From NCBI GenBank assembly GCA_037044905.1, contig JBAOKB010000071.1, positions 372,001 through 436,000 of the forward strand: a DNA stretch of 64,000 nt, read 5' to 3'. The position numbers were made by a program, and so were the translations under genes. Within the stretch, counting starts at the first letter, position 1, and each line of letters begins with the position of its first letter. The notes under the pieces are model-generated. The model ran no database searches. It saw nothing but the letters and a program-made list of their open reading frames with translations, and was not told the DNA's origin. This document shows, in pieces, positions 34,478 through 46,267 of the stretch. The DNA comes from Hortaea werneckii. Its lineage: Eukaryota; Ascomycota; Dothideomycetes; Mycosphaerellales; Teratosphaeriaceae.

Positions 34478-34871
34478 GTTTTCTACAGGCCGGCGGCTCC
34501 AATAGGCTGGAACACAAAAGAAGTCACCATGCTCGTGTGAGAGACATATTGGGCGAGTTTTTGACAGGCTTGGAGGATCCACGAGCAATTCGCCACCATA
34601 TCCAAAAAGAGAATGTCGTACTACACCATACTGAGGAAGCAAGTATTGTCAATCGTATATACATCATGAATCTACCCAAAGCAAAAAGTGCAGGCCACAA
34701 AAAACCCCCAATGCACGCACACATGCATGCGGAAAAAAAACCTCCCAAACCCAGATAGATGCCCTAGATCCATCTCATCCCAAAGCCACCGTCGCCCCCA
34801 AGCGCCATGCTATTCCAGCAGATGATGAAAGAAAGAAAGAAAAGCCATGCATGTTTGAACCATTCCCTCCC
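34478..34871. other. Convergent intergenic region
   Basis: 394 nt between the coiled-coil gene (plus) and the aspartyl protease (minus). It is AT- and A-rich towards the right and holds both 3' ends. No gene. Confidence 0.6.
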
Positions 34872-36356
34872 TTACAAAGCGAAAAGAAGACCGGCGCCAG
34901 CAGCGCCTAGCAAAGCGAAATCGTACCCGGGCGCCGCAGTCGGCATTGCGAAGGCAGATGAGGAGGATGAGGAAGGGAACGAGCTGGCGAAACCGCTGGG
35001 GCTGCCAATGCGGGCGCCGTCCGTTTGGACGGCGATGTCAGTGACGGCGTTGGCGACGGCTGTCGCGGAGGGGACGCTGGTGGTCTCGGTGATCTCGAGG
35101 ATGTTGTCGGAGGTGCTGTTGAAGTTGGTCTGGGCCATGGCGATCTCGTTGCCGGCGATGTTGTAGACGACGTAGGCGGAGCGGAGGAAAGTGTCGCCCA
35201 GGACGGGCGTGCTGGAGGTAGGGCTGATGCCGAGAATGCAGGCGGGGACGCCTCGCGAGCTGTAGCCGGCCACGATCACGAGTTCGTTCATCGCGACCGA
35301 GATGGTCACGCCGGAGAAGGTGAACTCCAGCGTCGTGTCGCTGTTGGCGAGGCTGCAGTCGACGAAGGCAGTGCCTTGGGACTCGTCGTACTGCGCGTTG
35401 AAGCCATTGTAGAGAGCGTTGGTAATTTGAGTCGGTAGGTACATCAGACTGCTGCCTGAGTCCAAGAGTGCAGGGATTGCTTGGTCACTGAAGATGGAAC
35501 TTTCGTTTCCATTGGTACCCATGGCAGTCAAGGCGATAATGAACTCAGCGTAGTAGCCGTTCTCCTGAACAATCGGGATTTCGGCAAGCGTTCCCTCAAA
35601 CTTCTCCGTGTTGACGCCACCGAACAGGATACTGCCGGTTGAGGCATCGAGGTCGTTGAGCCACAAGCTATAGGCGTTGGTGTTGATGTGGCCATCGTCG
35701 ACCAAGTGGGCGGGAACGTTGGGGTAGGGGTCGTCACCGAAGTACTGCACGGCAACTTCGTTGATCGGATACCCAATCCCCAAGACGCCCTCTGAGGAAC
35801 TTGACGTATACCCAATTGCGAACTGTTGGCCCTCCAAAGAGACACCGCCGAATCTGACAACGTCTTTTACATAGTCTCCGCTCGCTCCAGTACCGTCGAC
35901 ATAGGATATGTTGAAATCATTATTGACGTACTCGTAGGTTGACGATTTGTTCGGCCGATAGGTTCCAGACTGGGCGCAAATGTCGTAGTTATACTGCGCG
36001 TACTGGCCAGTGCCCTCACATATATTGCTGCTCGGCGTGTTAACCCAAAGATCGCTGCTGCCGGTGTCTATGTGCATTCGCAGGTCCTGCCCAGGCGTGC
36101 CAATCGTAATGTTCATAAAGTACAGCGTCTCCTGGTTGTCCAACGTTTCCTGAACCGTATTGCCCTGTCGTCTCCGTAATCTTTCTGCTCTCGCCTGGGC
36201 TCGCGCCCGGTCCCGTGCCACGGGGTTCTCGACATGTCGTCTTTCTATCTCGTGTTGTATTACTTTCGGCGCGGTGGCGTCTCTAGGTTGTATCAAGTTC
36301 AAAGCATTTGCGCCTAATGCTGATGCGGCAACGGCAAGGGTAGTAAAAGCCCGCAT
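34872..36356 (-). CDS. Secreted, probably GPI-anchored pepsin-type aspartyl protease
   Basis: Family A1 endopeptidase of the yapsin/CtsD/opsB kind. 494 residues, one exon, intact. Signal peptide at residues 1-19 (MRAFTTLAVAASALGANALN), then a propeptide with many Arg residues ending near RAERLRRRQGN, a likely dibasic processing site. The first catalytic motif is MHIDTGSSDLWVN (Asp about residue 97), the second ALLDSGSSLMYLP (Asp about residue 290). Several N-glycosylation sites (NITI, NKSS, NISY, NESS). After the catalytic part comes a Ser-rich linker (FPSSSSSSAFAM) and a hydrophobic C-terminus (LLGAAGAGLLFAL), which fits a GPI signal. Probably acts at the cell surface; substrate unknown. Confidence 0.93.
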   Translation of the reverse strand: MRAFTTLAVAASALGANALNLIQPRDATAPKVIQHEIERRHVENPVARDRARAQARAERLRRRQGNTVQETLDNQETLYFMNITIGTPGQDLRMHIDTGSSDLWVNTPSSNICEGTGQYAQYNYDICAQSGTYRPNKSSTYEYVNNDFNISYVDGTGASGDYVKDVVRFGGVSLEGQQFAIGYTSSSSEGVLGIGYPINEVAVQYFGDDPYPNVPAHLVDDGHINTNAYSLWLNDLDASTGSILFGGVNTEKFEGTLAEIPIVQENGYYAEFIIALTAMGTNGNESSIFSDQAIPALLDSGSSLMYLPTQITNALYNGFNAQYDESQGTAFVDCSLANSDTTLEFTFSGVTISVAMNELVIVAGYSSRGVPACILGISPTSSTPVLGDTFLRSAYVVYNIAGNEIAMAQTNFNSTSDNILEITETTSVPSATAVANAVTDIAVQTDGARIGSPSGFASSFPSSSSSSAFAMPTAAPGYDFALLGAAGAGLLFAL

Positions 36357-37605
36357 GTTGGCGACGAATAGTACTGCTAGACAATTCGCAAATCGATAGC
36401 AGCGTCGAAGGAGAGAGCGACGACGACGGTCCTTAGTTTTCTAACCAAAGAATTGGCAATTACACTATGACGCGGCTTTTGAGATTCGATGGCGTAGGCA
36501 AAGCGCCTGTGGATGTCAAAGCCCCGGCTGCGCCGGCTGACACTCCGTCGCTCCCGAAATAGGCGTCCTCTGGGAGACCGGGCTTGGATGCCTCCGGCAA
36601 ATGTGATGCAATCAATGAAAGACTGGGTACAGGGCAAAGTAAAAGATAGCGTTACGCGTTGGCAGTCAAAAGAAAGGCCGCAGAGCAGAATAGTGTGGAT
36701 GCGACAAGAGCGAGAAGACTCCTCGTGCCATGGCTTGCGCGTGTCTTCTGTTCAGCTTACGCACACCAGCCCTGCAGATCCCGGCTGCGGCTCTGCATGC
36801 AGATCCTTGGCGATGAGGGCTGCAAGGATGCGTATAGGGTTTGGAGAACGGACAGACGTTCGGGATGCGTACTCTGTGACTCTGCACCAATAGTCGCCTG
36901 CCCCTCGTCTTAAAAATGCAATTACATTCAGATTATCTACCGAGACAGTCGTAGACCAAATTGCCACTGTACGAACCACGGCGTGCGCGCAGCTCTATTG
37001 CAAATCAAGGCGGCCCACAAGCTGAAAGGAGGTGGTCAGCCTAAAGAGGTCAGCATCGCAAATGCGTCCCGCGGAAGCAATATCCGCGTCAGAATCGTAC
37101 CTCTTGGTACGACCCATCGAATACTTACTGCGTCTTTTAATGTCGACTGCGGCCAAAAAACACCTTCTCAGACGCGCCAACGCTCACGCGCCTTTCAAGC
37201 GGAAACGCTGCTGTGCTCTGCAGATGTCGGTAGGAGTCTAGGCCTGTCGGCAGCGTCAATAATGCAGGACGGACAGGAACGTCGCACTGATTGGCTGCCA
37301 ATGCATCCTTCGCGTGGTTCCTGCGCGATGTCTGGGTCACCTACGTGCTGTCAGGTCGCCAACCCTGCAGCGGTGAATTGTTTGAATTAAAAAAGGTGAA
37401 ACGTGGGATGTGATGCTGCGAATAATATTGACCAGGAAGGATCCTGAAGAGCGTGTCAGGATGTCGTTCTGCAAGCTTCATCCTGACCGAATGGCTGTTC
37501 GCAAGCATCGTACCGGCAAATCTGAATGCATCAAGCTCTTCAAAAATCATGAGCAATTACTACCTCTAGTGCACAAGAGATCGCCTTTCAACGAACTGCT
37601 AATTA
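36357..37605. other. Intergenic region, 1.25 kb
   Basis: Upstream region of the aspartyl protease and 3' side of the GH47 gene, both minus strand. Several short open frames exist but none has coding character. Nothing else supported. Confidence 0.5.
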
Positions 37606-39419
37606 CTATGTAGGCAAAAGCCTTCTGAAAGGATGCGCCTCCGTATTGAACACCCATTCATCTAGGTTCACAACATCGGGGTCACTGAAGACAAGGTAGA
37701 AGTACTTGAGCGTCTCAGCCATCCAAAAGCTCTCCATGCTGTCCATCTGTGTATTGCCAGCGCTTGTCTGCGCCAGCTGCTCCCGCGTGAGCGTGATGTC
37801 GCTCATGGCTGCGTTCGCCAAGCGGGTTTCGGAGGCGTTTGTGATGGCTGTGAACATGTCCCAGGCGGCATCTTGATACTTTTGCTCACCAGTCATTCGG
37901 TAAAGGAGGAACACAGACTCGATAGCCTCCGGTCGTAGGATATACCGTCGGTCTCCAATCTCGGTGAAGCCCTTCTGCAAGCGCTTCTCGGCAATCACGC
38001 TGTCGACGTCTTCCGCATTATCATGTCGCTCACTGATGAGTTCTCGCCACCTAGTCTCATTCCATGGGCAAGATACGCGAGACTCGCAGGGGGCCATATG
38101 AAAGACTTCAGGCATAATGCCCAAAGGCATGTTCTTGTACGTCCAGATGCAGCCGTCTGTCAACTTCTTGCCGATCTCGACGTGTGAAGGCTCGTCGAAC
38201 AGCTTGCCACCCAACGCGAACATACCCCCGGCGAAGCACACGAGGTGCTGGCCTTGGGGGTCCAGCCGAGCGCTGCTAGGTGTCATTGCCTTTACATTGC
38301 CAGAGACTAGGACATCCGCCTCGTCTGGCAGCATCGGTCGCCATAGATTGTACTTGATGGCCGTCTTCATGCTGCCATCATACATCTTCTTGTACATCGG
38401 CTCCAAGCCACCTAGAAGCGCGTGCATTTTGGAAAATACTCGTACAAAGAGTCCGACATTGCCGAGAGTGTGAAGTAGGTATCTTCGGTGAACTCTGCGT
38501 CTTGTGCGTTGACTGTCACGGGCCACATGCCAGGCAAATGCGTGCTGTATTGTGAGGTGTCAAAGAGTCTCATGATACGTGCCGTTGCATCGTACCATTT
38601 TGGGTCGCCGGTGATGATGGATAATCGCGTAAACTCCATCTCCAGGGAGCCGATCTCAGCAACTAGTACGGTTGGATCGGCCACTTGAGGTCCCTTGATA
38701 TATTCCTGGGGCTTCCACCTGGTGATTGGGAGCCTGTTGGAGTGTCGAATGCTCGAATCAACATCTCCCCAAAATCTTTTGCCTTTTGCAGCAATCGCCT
38801 GTCGCCACTCATGTCGTAGGCAGAAAGAAAGCCTCCCAAATGTCTAATCGTAGTCTCGAAGACATTGATGGTTTCAGTCGTCGCGGAGCTCAGATCGATG
38901 TCAATCGAGGCTTGAACGGCCTCTTCAAATTCTGCTTCCAATCCCATGATCCATAGGTTGTCGAGATTGTCGACCAGACTAGCTCCCCAGCCTCCAAAGC
39001 CATCACGGACGCCACCCGAAATGGGAGCAAGCTCATCATGACCCCATGCGTGCTCCTTGTATGACTTCCACGAACGCTCGAAAGTTGCTTTTACGGCTGC
39101 CTGGCGTTGCTTGCGGACAGACTCGTGCTCCTTCGTCTCAGCCTGGAAGGCGTACTGGACCTTTGGAAGTTGCTTTGGCTTCCCCGAAGGAATCTCTACC
39201 GGATGATCTACTTTATGTCGAACTGGCAACGAGGCCCAGCTGAATTTCCCGCTCTGTGATACTGCGTCCTCATCGCTTGAGGGTGCAGTGCTGACTCCGG
39301 GGACATACTGGTTGTAGCGCGTTCGGGCTGAATATACGATGCCTTCCCGAAGAAACTAAAGGTGTAGATGATACAAGCTGCTACACCGAGATACAATACC
39401 CCCGCCGAATGGACAACAT
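37606..39419 (-). CDS. GH47 alpha-1,2-mannosidase (class I), type II membrane protein; four frame breaks
   Basis: Trims alpha-1,2-linked mannose from N-glycans in the ER/Golgi. About 605 residues if four one-base losses are allowed: in the G run near 39404, near 39345, near 38732, and in the A run near 38424. The N-terminus MLSIRRGVLYLGVAACIIYT is a short cytosolic end plus membrane anchor, followed by a stem (RYNQYVPGVSTAPSSDED). The catalytic (alpha/alpha)7 barrel shows SWKSYKEHAWGHDEL, GFGGWGASLVDNLDNLWIMG, ETTIRHLGGFLSAYD, EIGSLEMEFTRLS, LLGGLEPMYKKMYDG, YILRPEAIESVFLLYRMTGE and the C-terminal FNTEAHPFRR, which carries the Thr that binds calcium. Every break falls inside a family motif, so the protein is complete apart from the indels. 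It is divergent from RFC4. Confidence 0.9.
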
Positions 39420-39797
39420 AGCTTAACAGATGGCAAGATAGTTGAAGGGAGAAGCGATGTTTTCCAATGGCTGGAGGCGGAGTTGCTTCCTGTGCCAGGG
39501 CTTGGCTTCAAGACGAGGATCAGTCGCCGCGGAACGTCTCACGTCGAATATTATGAAACGAGCGACATCATCAAGCAGTTGTTCGACAACGCGAAGGTGG
39601 CGCTCCTCCTGTAAAAAGTTCAACGATTTAATGCATGGGGTGTTGTGCAGAATGGGGAATGTCAAGAACGAATGCACCACGTAAAAGCGGGGCCAATCTA
39701 GGGCGCGTCAACCGACCACCGCGACTTCGCGTGTCAGCTTCGCGGGCTTTGACTTTGCTTTCGTCCTGCACAAACGTAAAGTACCACACCAACCATC
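39420..39797. promoter_or_regulatory. Divergent GH47/RFC4 promoter region
   Basis: 378 nt between start codons. A minus-strand frame spans part of it but shows no domain. No specific element identified. Confidence 0.45.
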
Positions 39798-40959
39798 ATG
39801 GCCCGCGCAGAATCCTCGAAAGATGCAGAAAACAATGGGGTGAAGCCTAACACCGCCGGGGCGCCCTCGAATTATGAGTTGCCATGGTACGCGTCCAATA
39901 CTAGCAGAACAAGAATGGCACTGACTCCATTGTAGGGTCGAAAAGTACCGCCCTATTTTTCTCGATGATATAGTTGGGAACACTGAAACCGTCGAACGCC
40001 TGAAGATTATTGCGAAGGATGGCAATATGCCGCATGTCATCATCAGCGGCATGCCTGGCATTGGCAAGACGACTTCCGTCCTCTGCCTCGCTCGCCAGCT
40101 CCTCGGCGACGCATACAAGGAAGCTGTATTAGAGCTCAATGCCTCGGACGAGAGAGGCATTGACGTCGTAAGAAACCGAATCAAGGGCTTTGCGCAGAAA
40201 AAGTCACGCTACCCGCTGGGAGACAAAAGATTGTGATACTGGATGAGGCCGACAGCATGACTTCGGGCGCGCAGCAGGCGCTGAGGAGAACTATGGAGAT
40301 CTACTCGGGCACCACTCGGTTCGCTTTCGCATGCAATCAAAGCAACAAGATCATCGAGCCGCTGCAATCGAGATGCGCTATTTTGCGCTATTCACGGCTC
40401 ACGGACGGACAGTTGGTGAAGAGGTTATATCAGATCTGCAAAGCAGAAAATGTGGAGTACAGCGATGACGGTATTGCCGCGTTGGTCTTCAGCGCGGAAG
40501 GAGACATGCGGCAGGCCATCAACAACTTGCAGTCGACTTTCGCTGGGTTTGGCTTCGTCAGCGGCGACAATGTCTTCCGCGTGGTAGACAGCCCGCACCC
40601 GGTCAAGGTCCAGGCCATGATCAAGAGCTGTCAGGAGCAGAAGGTCGATGAGGCTTTGAATGGCTTGAAGGAGCTTTGGTATGCTATCACTAGAGACATC
40701 TTCAGGCGGAGCAACCTTGCTAACATTTCACAGGACTCTGGGCTACTCATCTCACGACATCATCAGCACTATGTTCAAGGTTACCAAGACTCTTCCCTCG
40801 CTCTCTGAACACAGCAAGCTCGAATTTGTTCGTGAAATCGGCTTCACACACATGCGTATCTTGGAGGGCGTGCAAACGTATTTGCAGCTGGCCGGCTGCA
40901 TTGCAAAGCTGTGTCGAATAAACATGAAACCACAGCTCTTCGCAGTCTCGAAAAGCTGA
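39798..40959 (+). CDS. RFC4: Replication factor C small subunit (Rfc4 type); one frameshift
   Basis: AAA+ subunit of the RFC clamp loader that loads PCNA in replication and repair. Exons 39798-39886, 39936-40678 and 40734-40959; introns 49 and 55 nt, the second with a CTAAC branch site. Walker [12 protein letters not shown], Walker B ILDEADSM, the SRC arginine finger ([10 protein letters not shown]) and sensor 2 region [15 protein letters not shown]. The start ELPWVEKYRP and the C-terminus [15 protein letters not shown] match yeast Rfc4 (human RFC2). One base, most likely a G, is missing at about 40203: [19 protein letters not shown] is expected there, yet the frame shifts between KK and VTLPAG. 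About 352 residues. Confidence 0.95.
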
Positions 40960-41650
40960 AAAGCTGAGGCAAGGTAGCGAGTGGGATCCATTTGCTGTGC
41001 AGAGCGTGTTTAGCGTGGCGTTGGTTGGACGGGCATCAAGAGCTTGTTGCTTTTTATCTATGGGATGTACTTATATACGGCACATGATCATGAGCCTTCT
41101 TCAGCAAGGGCATCAAGAGAGGGCCCTGTAGTCAATGGTCAAGATCTTTGCCAAACAGTTATGTATTCCATAAATCCTAAGAAGCCAAATTGCGGCAGGA
41201 AGCCACTGTTAGCTTTGATAAATCGATTGCGTGCAGCTACAGGTCGAACTCGATATAGGCATCTTCCGACTAGCTATACCGTTCCATATTTGATTGATTT
41301 TCGTTAGCCTTTTCGCTCTCTACGCTCCTATATTGCGCCTTCGGTTAGAGCTACATCCTCTACAGCATAGGCTGCATTCAATTTTAGGAATTCTCATAGG
41401 AAGTTTAGACTGTATGTCGCTATAGTCCGCCTCGTCCACGTACCTCTCCATAGGGCTCGGCAAAACTCCGAGTTTCAAGCGACCTGCATGTGAAACCATG
41501 AACGTCAAAAGGCCAAACCTGCACAAACACACGGCAGTAGACTTCTTTGCTCAATTGCCGGCTGCACTCGTCGCGAACGCCTAAAGTATCACGCTGGATT
41601 AAGAGTAATACGCGCAGCGCCCGCGGGCGCGGAGCGCAGCCGTCAACACG
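40960..41650. other. Intergenic region, 690 nt
   Basis: 3' side of RFC4 and promoter of MID1, both plus strand. AT-richer than the genes. No further feature recognised. Confidence 0.55.
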
Positions 41651-43620
41651 ATGTTCCTCCAATGCCCGAAACTCTCGCCCTTACAATCGCGTTTCGTAGC
41701 ATCTTTCGCAGCTCTTCTATTGCTTGGAGTGGTTTACTGGTCGCTTTCGAATCCACATTTTGCATATGCGGCAGAGTTGGGGGTAGATGGGAGCGGGCAG
41801 TCAAGAATACAAGACAACCATAATTGGCACCAGAGAGAGCCGGAGTGGGTAGCGGATGATGATTTGGAAGTGACGGATGCTTGGGAAGATGAAGGAGTAG
41901 AAAGAGAGCGGACACGGTCGATTCGCAGACGATAAGTGGGAACAATGCCCCGAACCTGCTTAACATTCAGGCTGGTAATACCACCATATGGAAATACACG
42001 AAGGAGCTCCTGAACGGAGAGTACGCAAATGAGACGGTCGGTCTACCCGGAAAAGTTGGTCAGAAGCGTGTGGTACCGCCTCAGCGTCATGCAGAGCTCC
42101 GCAAGCGTCAGGATGGCGAAACCAGACAGATATATGTCTCGATCAACACCTGCTTGCAACCGACTTGGAACGCGACTGGCACGCAGGAGAGAGCGCCTCC
42201 TCAGCTAACCCTCTACGTCGCTACACAGTCGGACAAGGAAGATGTTGGGCCAGGTAGCGGCCCAGGTCAAATCGTCCGAGAACTAGATGAAGGCTTCGCC
42301 AACGTGACAGTCAATGCCACTGGAGACTGGTATATTGCAGTTCACGCACCAACGCTTCCTGACGAATTCGACGGGGTCTGGAACTACGAACTTGCGGTCT
42401 CTATAGACGACTATTACCATGTACTCAACCCGGTCGATCCATTCTTGCACTTAGTCGATACGGACCAGACGTCCGCGCTCCTAGTGACAAGTCAGTTGAC
42501 TCAGAACACCTCTGATTCAGAAATCTTCAAGGAATGGATGAACCTTAGCCCTCCACCGTTCACCATATTCGCTGCGAATCAAAATCATACAGCCACAATG
42601 GGAATACGCAATTCGTACTGTGGCTGGTCAAATGCAAAGCAGATCATGGGCGATCAAAGCGACATGCAAGGCACTGGTACTGGCGTGCAAATGGGCATGA
42701 CTATTCGTGGAATCGGCGACAAGCCCCGAGAGCAGTTCTATGTCACCTATCTCAATGGATCCAGCTCATACAACGCCGTCCTTGCTAAGGCTGGTAATTC
42801 CACCAACTCAGGGGCTGGAGTAGTTGGCGGAGGTGGGAAGGTCTGGCAGATGATCAACTTCACCACGAAGGCGGAGCAGAACTGCGCGTTGATGTTTAAT
42901 CTGACGTTTTGCGACGAGGTCGCGTACGCAGTGCCGTCTAATCCCATGAACTACAGCACAGACAGCCTGCGCGATCTCTACGACAACTATACCAGCTTCT
43001 ACTATCAGAACTTCAACTACAGCCTCCAGCAAATCCCTTGCAACACAGACGCCGGCTCAAAGTACTCACTAGCGAAGGGCTGCGACGACTGTGCAAGAGC
43101 TTATAAACAGTGGCTATGCGCTACCTCTATCCCAAGATGCGAGGACTTTACGAACCCGAACTGGTACCTCCAGCCACGGGCCATGGGCTATAGGTCGATT
43201 GTCAACGACTCGCACATGGACATGGACTATCTGACGTCGTCATACACGCCCATGCTAGGCGCGCCCACGCTAGACGGCAGCCCCAAAGACCAAACCTGGG
43301 CGTCTGCCTTAGCGTCTAACAGTTCCCGCAACAGCTGGATAGACGAAGAGATCCGGCCGGGCCCGTACAAGGAACTCTTGCCGTGCGACTACCTCTGCTA
43401 CAACCTCGTAGCTAGCTGTCCATCAGCGCTCGGTTTTGGCTGTCCTAATAAAGGCCGTGGCCTCGAGACAAGCTATGGCCATAAGCCAGACAACAATTCG
43501 ATCATGTGCAGCTACCTAGGTGCTGTGTACGGCCAGAACGCTGGCGATCAAGCTATCGCGCCGGTGTTTCGTGTCTTGATCTTCGCCTGTCTGACTGCGC
43601 TGCTCCTCGGCTTTGCATAG
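41651..43620 (+). CDS. MID1: Stretch-activated Ca2+ channel regulatory subunit Mid1; one frameshift
   Basis: Plasma-membrane glycoprotein that works with the Cch1 channel in Ca2+ uptake during mating, wall stress and ER stress. About 656 residues. A signal peptide/anchor sits near residues 15-35 (FVASFAALLLLGVVYWSL). The extracellular part has many N-glycosylation sites (NATGDW, NHTATM, NGSSS, NFTT, NLTF, NYTS) and a Cys-rich C-terminal half (CDDCARAYKQWLCATSIPRC; CDYLCYNLVASCPSALGFGC) typical of Mid1. It ends with a hydrophobic tail (FRVLIFACLTALLLGFA). Ca2+-channel function is from the family. One A seems to be missing near 41907, because the N-terminal ~87 residues are in a different frame from DSQTISGNNAPNLLNIQAGN. 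No intron. Confidence 0.93.
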
Positions 43621-44083
43621 TACGCGACCAGGAACTGGCGTCGGCACGGTCTACGCGGGAGTTTGGCGTCGCAAGTCGGCATGCTGGAGTTGAGGAGGAG
43701 CGAGCCGCTGATACGGCATCTCAGGCGTTGATGGTGTTCACTGATAAATGGACCCCTGGGAACGGAGTTGATTGGCGAAACCTCACATAGCATTATGCCC
43801 CTATGAACTGGCCTGCAAAGACTTGGCACTAGATAGAAAGGGTCTCCTGTAATCACGCGATTCTTGCGAAACGAACAAAATGGTGAAGACCGTACTGGCT
43901 CTTGGCCTTTTCAAGAGTAAGGTAAAACCCTATGCACAGCCGTTTCGTGCACTTTCCGTGTACACGTTAGGCAGGGTGAGGTTCACGCTACGACCCGCAG
44001 ACGTCAGAGAGAAAGAGAGAAGTTTGATTGATTTAAGAGTAATTTAATGCATTTGTTCGACATCTACCTGGCAGTCCTGGCCC
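43621..44083. other. Convergent intergenic region MID1/RCE1
   Basis: 463 nt holding two converging 3' ends. No gene. Confidence 0.6.
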
Positions 44084-45120
44084 TTAAAATGCGCCCAAGG
44101 CATTTTGACTATCTGTGAGTGGCCACAAAAACAGGTAAAAGCCGTAGGCGCCACCAAATATGAGTGCATAATACACTACCGTCCACCCTACGCCCAGGTT
44201 CTGGGGGCCGACTGTCTGCGGCACCGTTTCATCTCTTTCTTGAAAAGGAGTACCAGTCGCGCTTCTACCCTGGGCTACGTCCGGTGTCATGTGCATTGGC
44301 TGATATTCCGCGAACTGGCCAACCTTGCCATAAACCCTTGGAACACCCAGCCAGTTGCAGCAGGTATGAGCGGCTATACAGGCCAAGAGATTGCCTGTGC
44401 GTAAGAAGACAAAGGCCGCGAAGAAGCCAAAGAGCGAGGTGTAGGTGAACTGAAAGAGACTCCGCACTATCCCGATGATCCAAACGTTGAGTGGTGGCAA
44501 GCTGCGGCCTTTCGGCGTCTGCGACTGTACAAACTCGACGAGATGATGGACGTGTGCGAAGCCGAAGATGAGCGGCGTGAGGAAGACGATGCGCGTCGTA
44601 TCCACTCCAGCTAGGAGATACAGCGAGATGGTCAAGGAGCGGAAGACGACCTCCTCGCTTGCTGGTGCGACGAGAAGGTTACGATACCCCGTCCAGCTAT
44701 CGTAGATGCCCTCTTTGAACCCTGAAAACGACCACCCACGCCAATCGCCGTCTACGATGAGATTTTCGTACAGGGGTCCGACGAAAAGCACAGCCACTAG
44801 GCCCAGCACCTTCAAAATGTCCACCGCGTCAACGGGCCACACCCCTAGTATGCGTAGGACATCCTGGGCGTGGCACTGCCGAGGCCAACGAGTACAGAGA
44901 CAGCGATCACTGTACATGTCACGCAGGTCAAGGCTACTGCGCGTACTCTAGCTCGAATGACCGCTGGCGCATCGCGTGACTGCAGTGGCGTACTGCGGAG
45001 GGTGGAGGAGAGATAGAACGGTGCAACGTAGAGAACCGTGTAGAGGATCGCACATAGCAATGCCGTCCGCTCGGTGATCGGTGGAGTCGTCGCGTCTCCT
45101 GGGTGGTGCAAGGTCAGCAT
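44084..45120 (-). CDS. RCE1: CAAX prenyl protease 2 (Rce1); one frameshift
   Basis: ER membrane protease that removes the last three residues of prenylated CAAX proteins such as Ras and Rho. About 345 residues, multi-spanning. Catalytic motifs of the ABI/CPBP family: APASEEVVFRS (EExxxR), FGFAHVHHLVEF (FxxxH) and AAHTCCNWLG (HxxxN-like). TPQDVLRILGVWP and VGPLYENLIVDGDWRGWSF are also characteristic. The first helices (TALLCAILYTVLYVAPFYLS) start from the ATG at 45118-45120. One C is missing near 44866-44868 between GSATP and QDVLRIL, shifting the frame. No intron. A TTTATAAA sits about 40 nt before the ATG. Confidence 0.94.
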
Positions 45121-46267
45121 GGTTGGCCGCTGCTGATCGACTGCTTGGCTTAGTATTGTTTATAAAATCCAGGGCTTCGAGAAAAGGCAAAAAGTTGAGC
45201 CTCCCTCAGCGGGCTACTACTGCCGGTAGACAAAGAATGTGGTCCGTGTCGGGCCTAGGTAAAGCTCACGGCCTTCCTGCTGGCACCCCAGGGCGCTCGT
45301 AAATTCATCATGCCGGGCACGAGGAGGGATGATTGTAGGACCGTGGTTGCGATACCCTTCCCTCGGCGGAATTGGCATTATTATTAAAATTAAGGCGCTG
45401 CACACAGCACAGGCGTCTTCTCTACCATAGCGCTTTGGTAAGCATGACGTCCGCGTGTGGCGTGCGTCCTGGTGCTGGGTTGAATGCTGCCCTCCAGGCT
45501 GCGTGAGTGCTCGTGCGTTGCCCTATGCGGTATCTGGCCGCTCTAAGGGGCTACATGTTGTCTATTCTGGAACACTTCATCCTCCTGCAGGCACACGTCT
45601 ACACTGTGTATACTGCTGCGACTCGGTCACCTCACTCATGCCGTCTTCCACTGTACATGCCAAAGTGCGGGGTCGACCAAGCAGTTATTGGCCGTACATA
45701 CATTACTATTGATGAACTTCGTCACGTCCCGTTAGATCCCATCTTAGCAGGGTCGACTAGCGCAAACGCGCTCATCTCGGAAATGAAAACGCGTCTAGAT
45801 GGCTGCACGCACCAGTCTAACACCCTATCATCTTCGACTCAGCGTGCGCCCATGATGGCGGTTGCCAAAGGTGAACCCGGTCTCACAGAGTGAGCAAGTC
45901 TATATTGCTGGTCGTCGCATTCCTTTTAATAGTGGTGCTCCTCTCCCAAATATATCTGGAGAGCCTCCCGATGCTCGCCAACAGACTGCATGCGCCTTTC
46001 CGGAACAATCAACGATAGCGTGCAGCTCCGCTCCTGCAGACCGCATGAGCGTCTCCTGAGACATCAAAAGCATTCGGGCATCGCCAGCGAGTGCTACTAC
46101 ATCGTGGGCGCGCCTTGTTGCGCGCAAAAGCTGTCGCATCTATTGTCATTCGTTTGATTATGCTTTGAGCGTTTCGCCTGCAGCCAGTTACTCCTTTGGT
46201 TTTTGCTATATCTTTCCCTCTTTCCCACCATGTTCTTAGACCCGGCCCCCAAGCGGGGAAGGACAGC
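45121..46267. other. Divergent intergenic region, 1.15 kb
   Basis: Upstream regions of RCE1 (minus) and the serine-rich gene (plus). TATAAA-like sequence at 45160-45166 may serve RCE1. Otherwise no recognised element or gene. Confidence 0.5.
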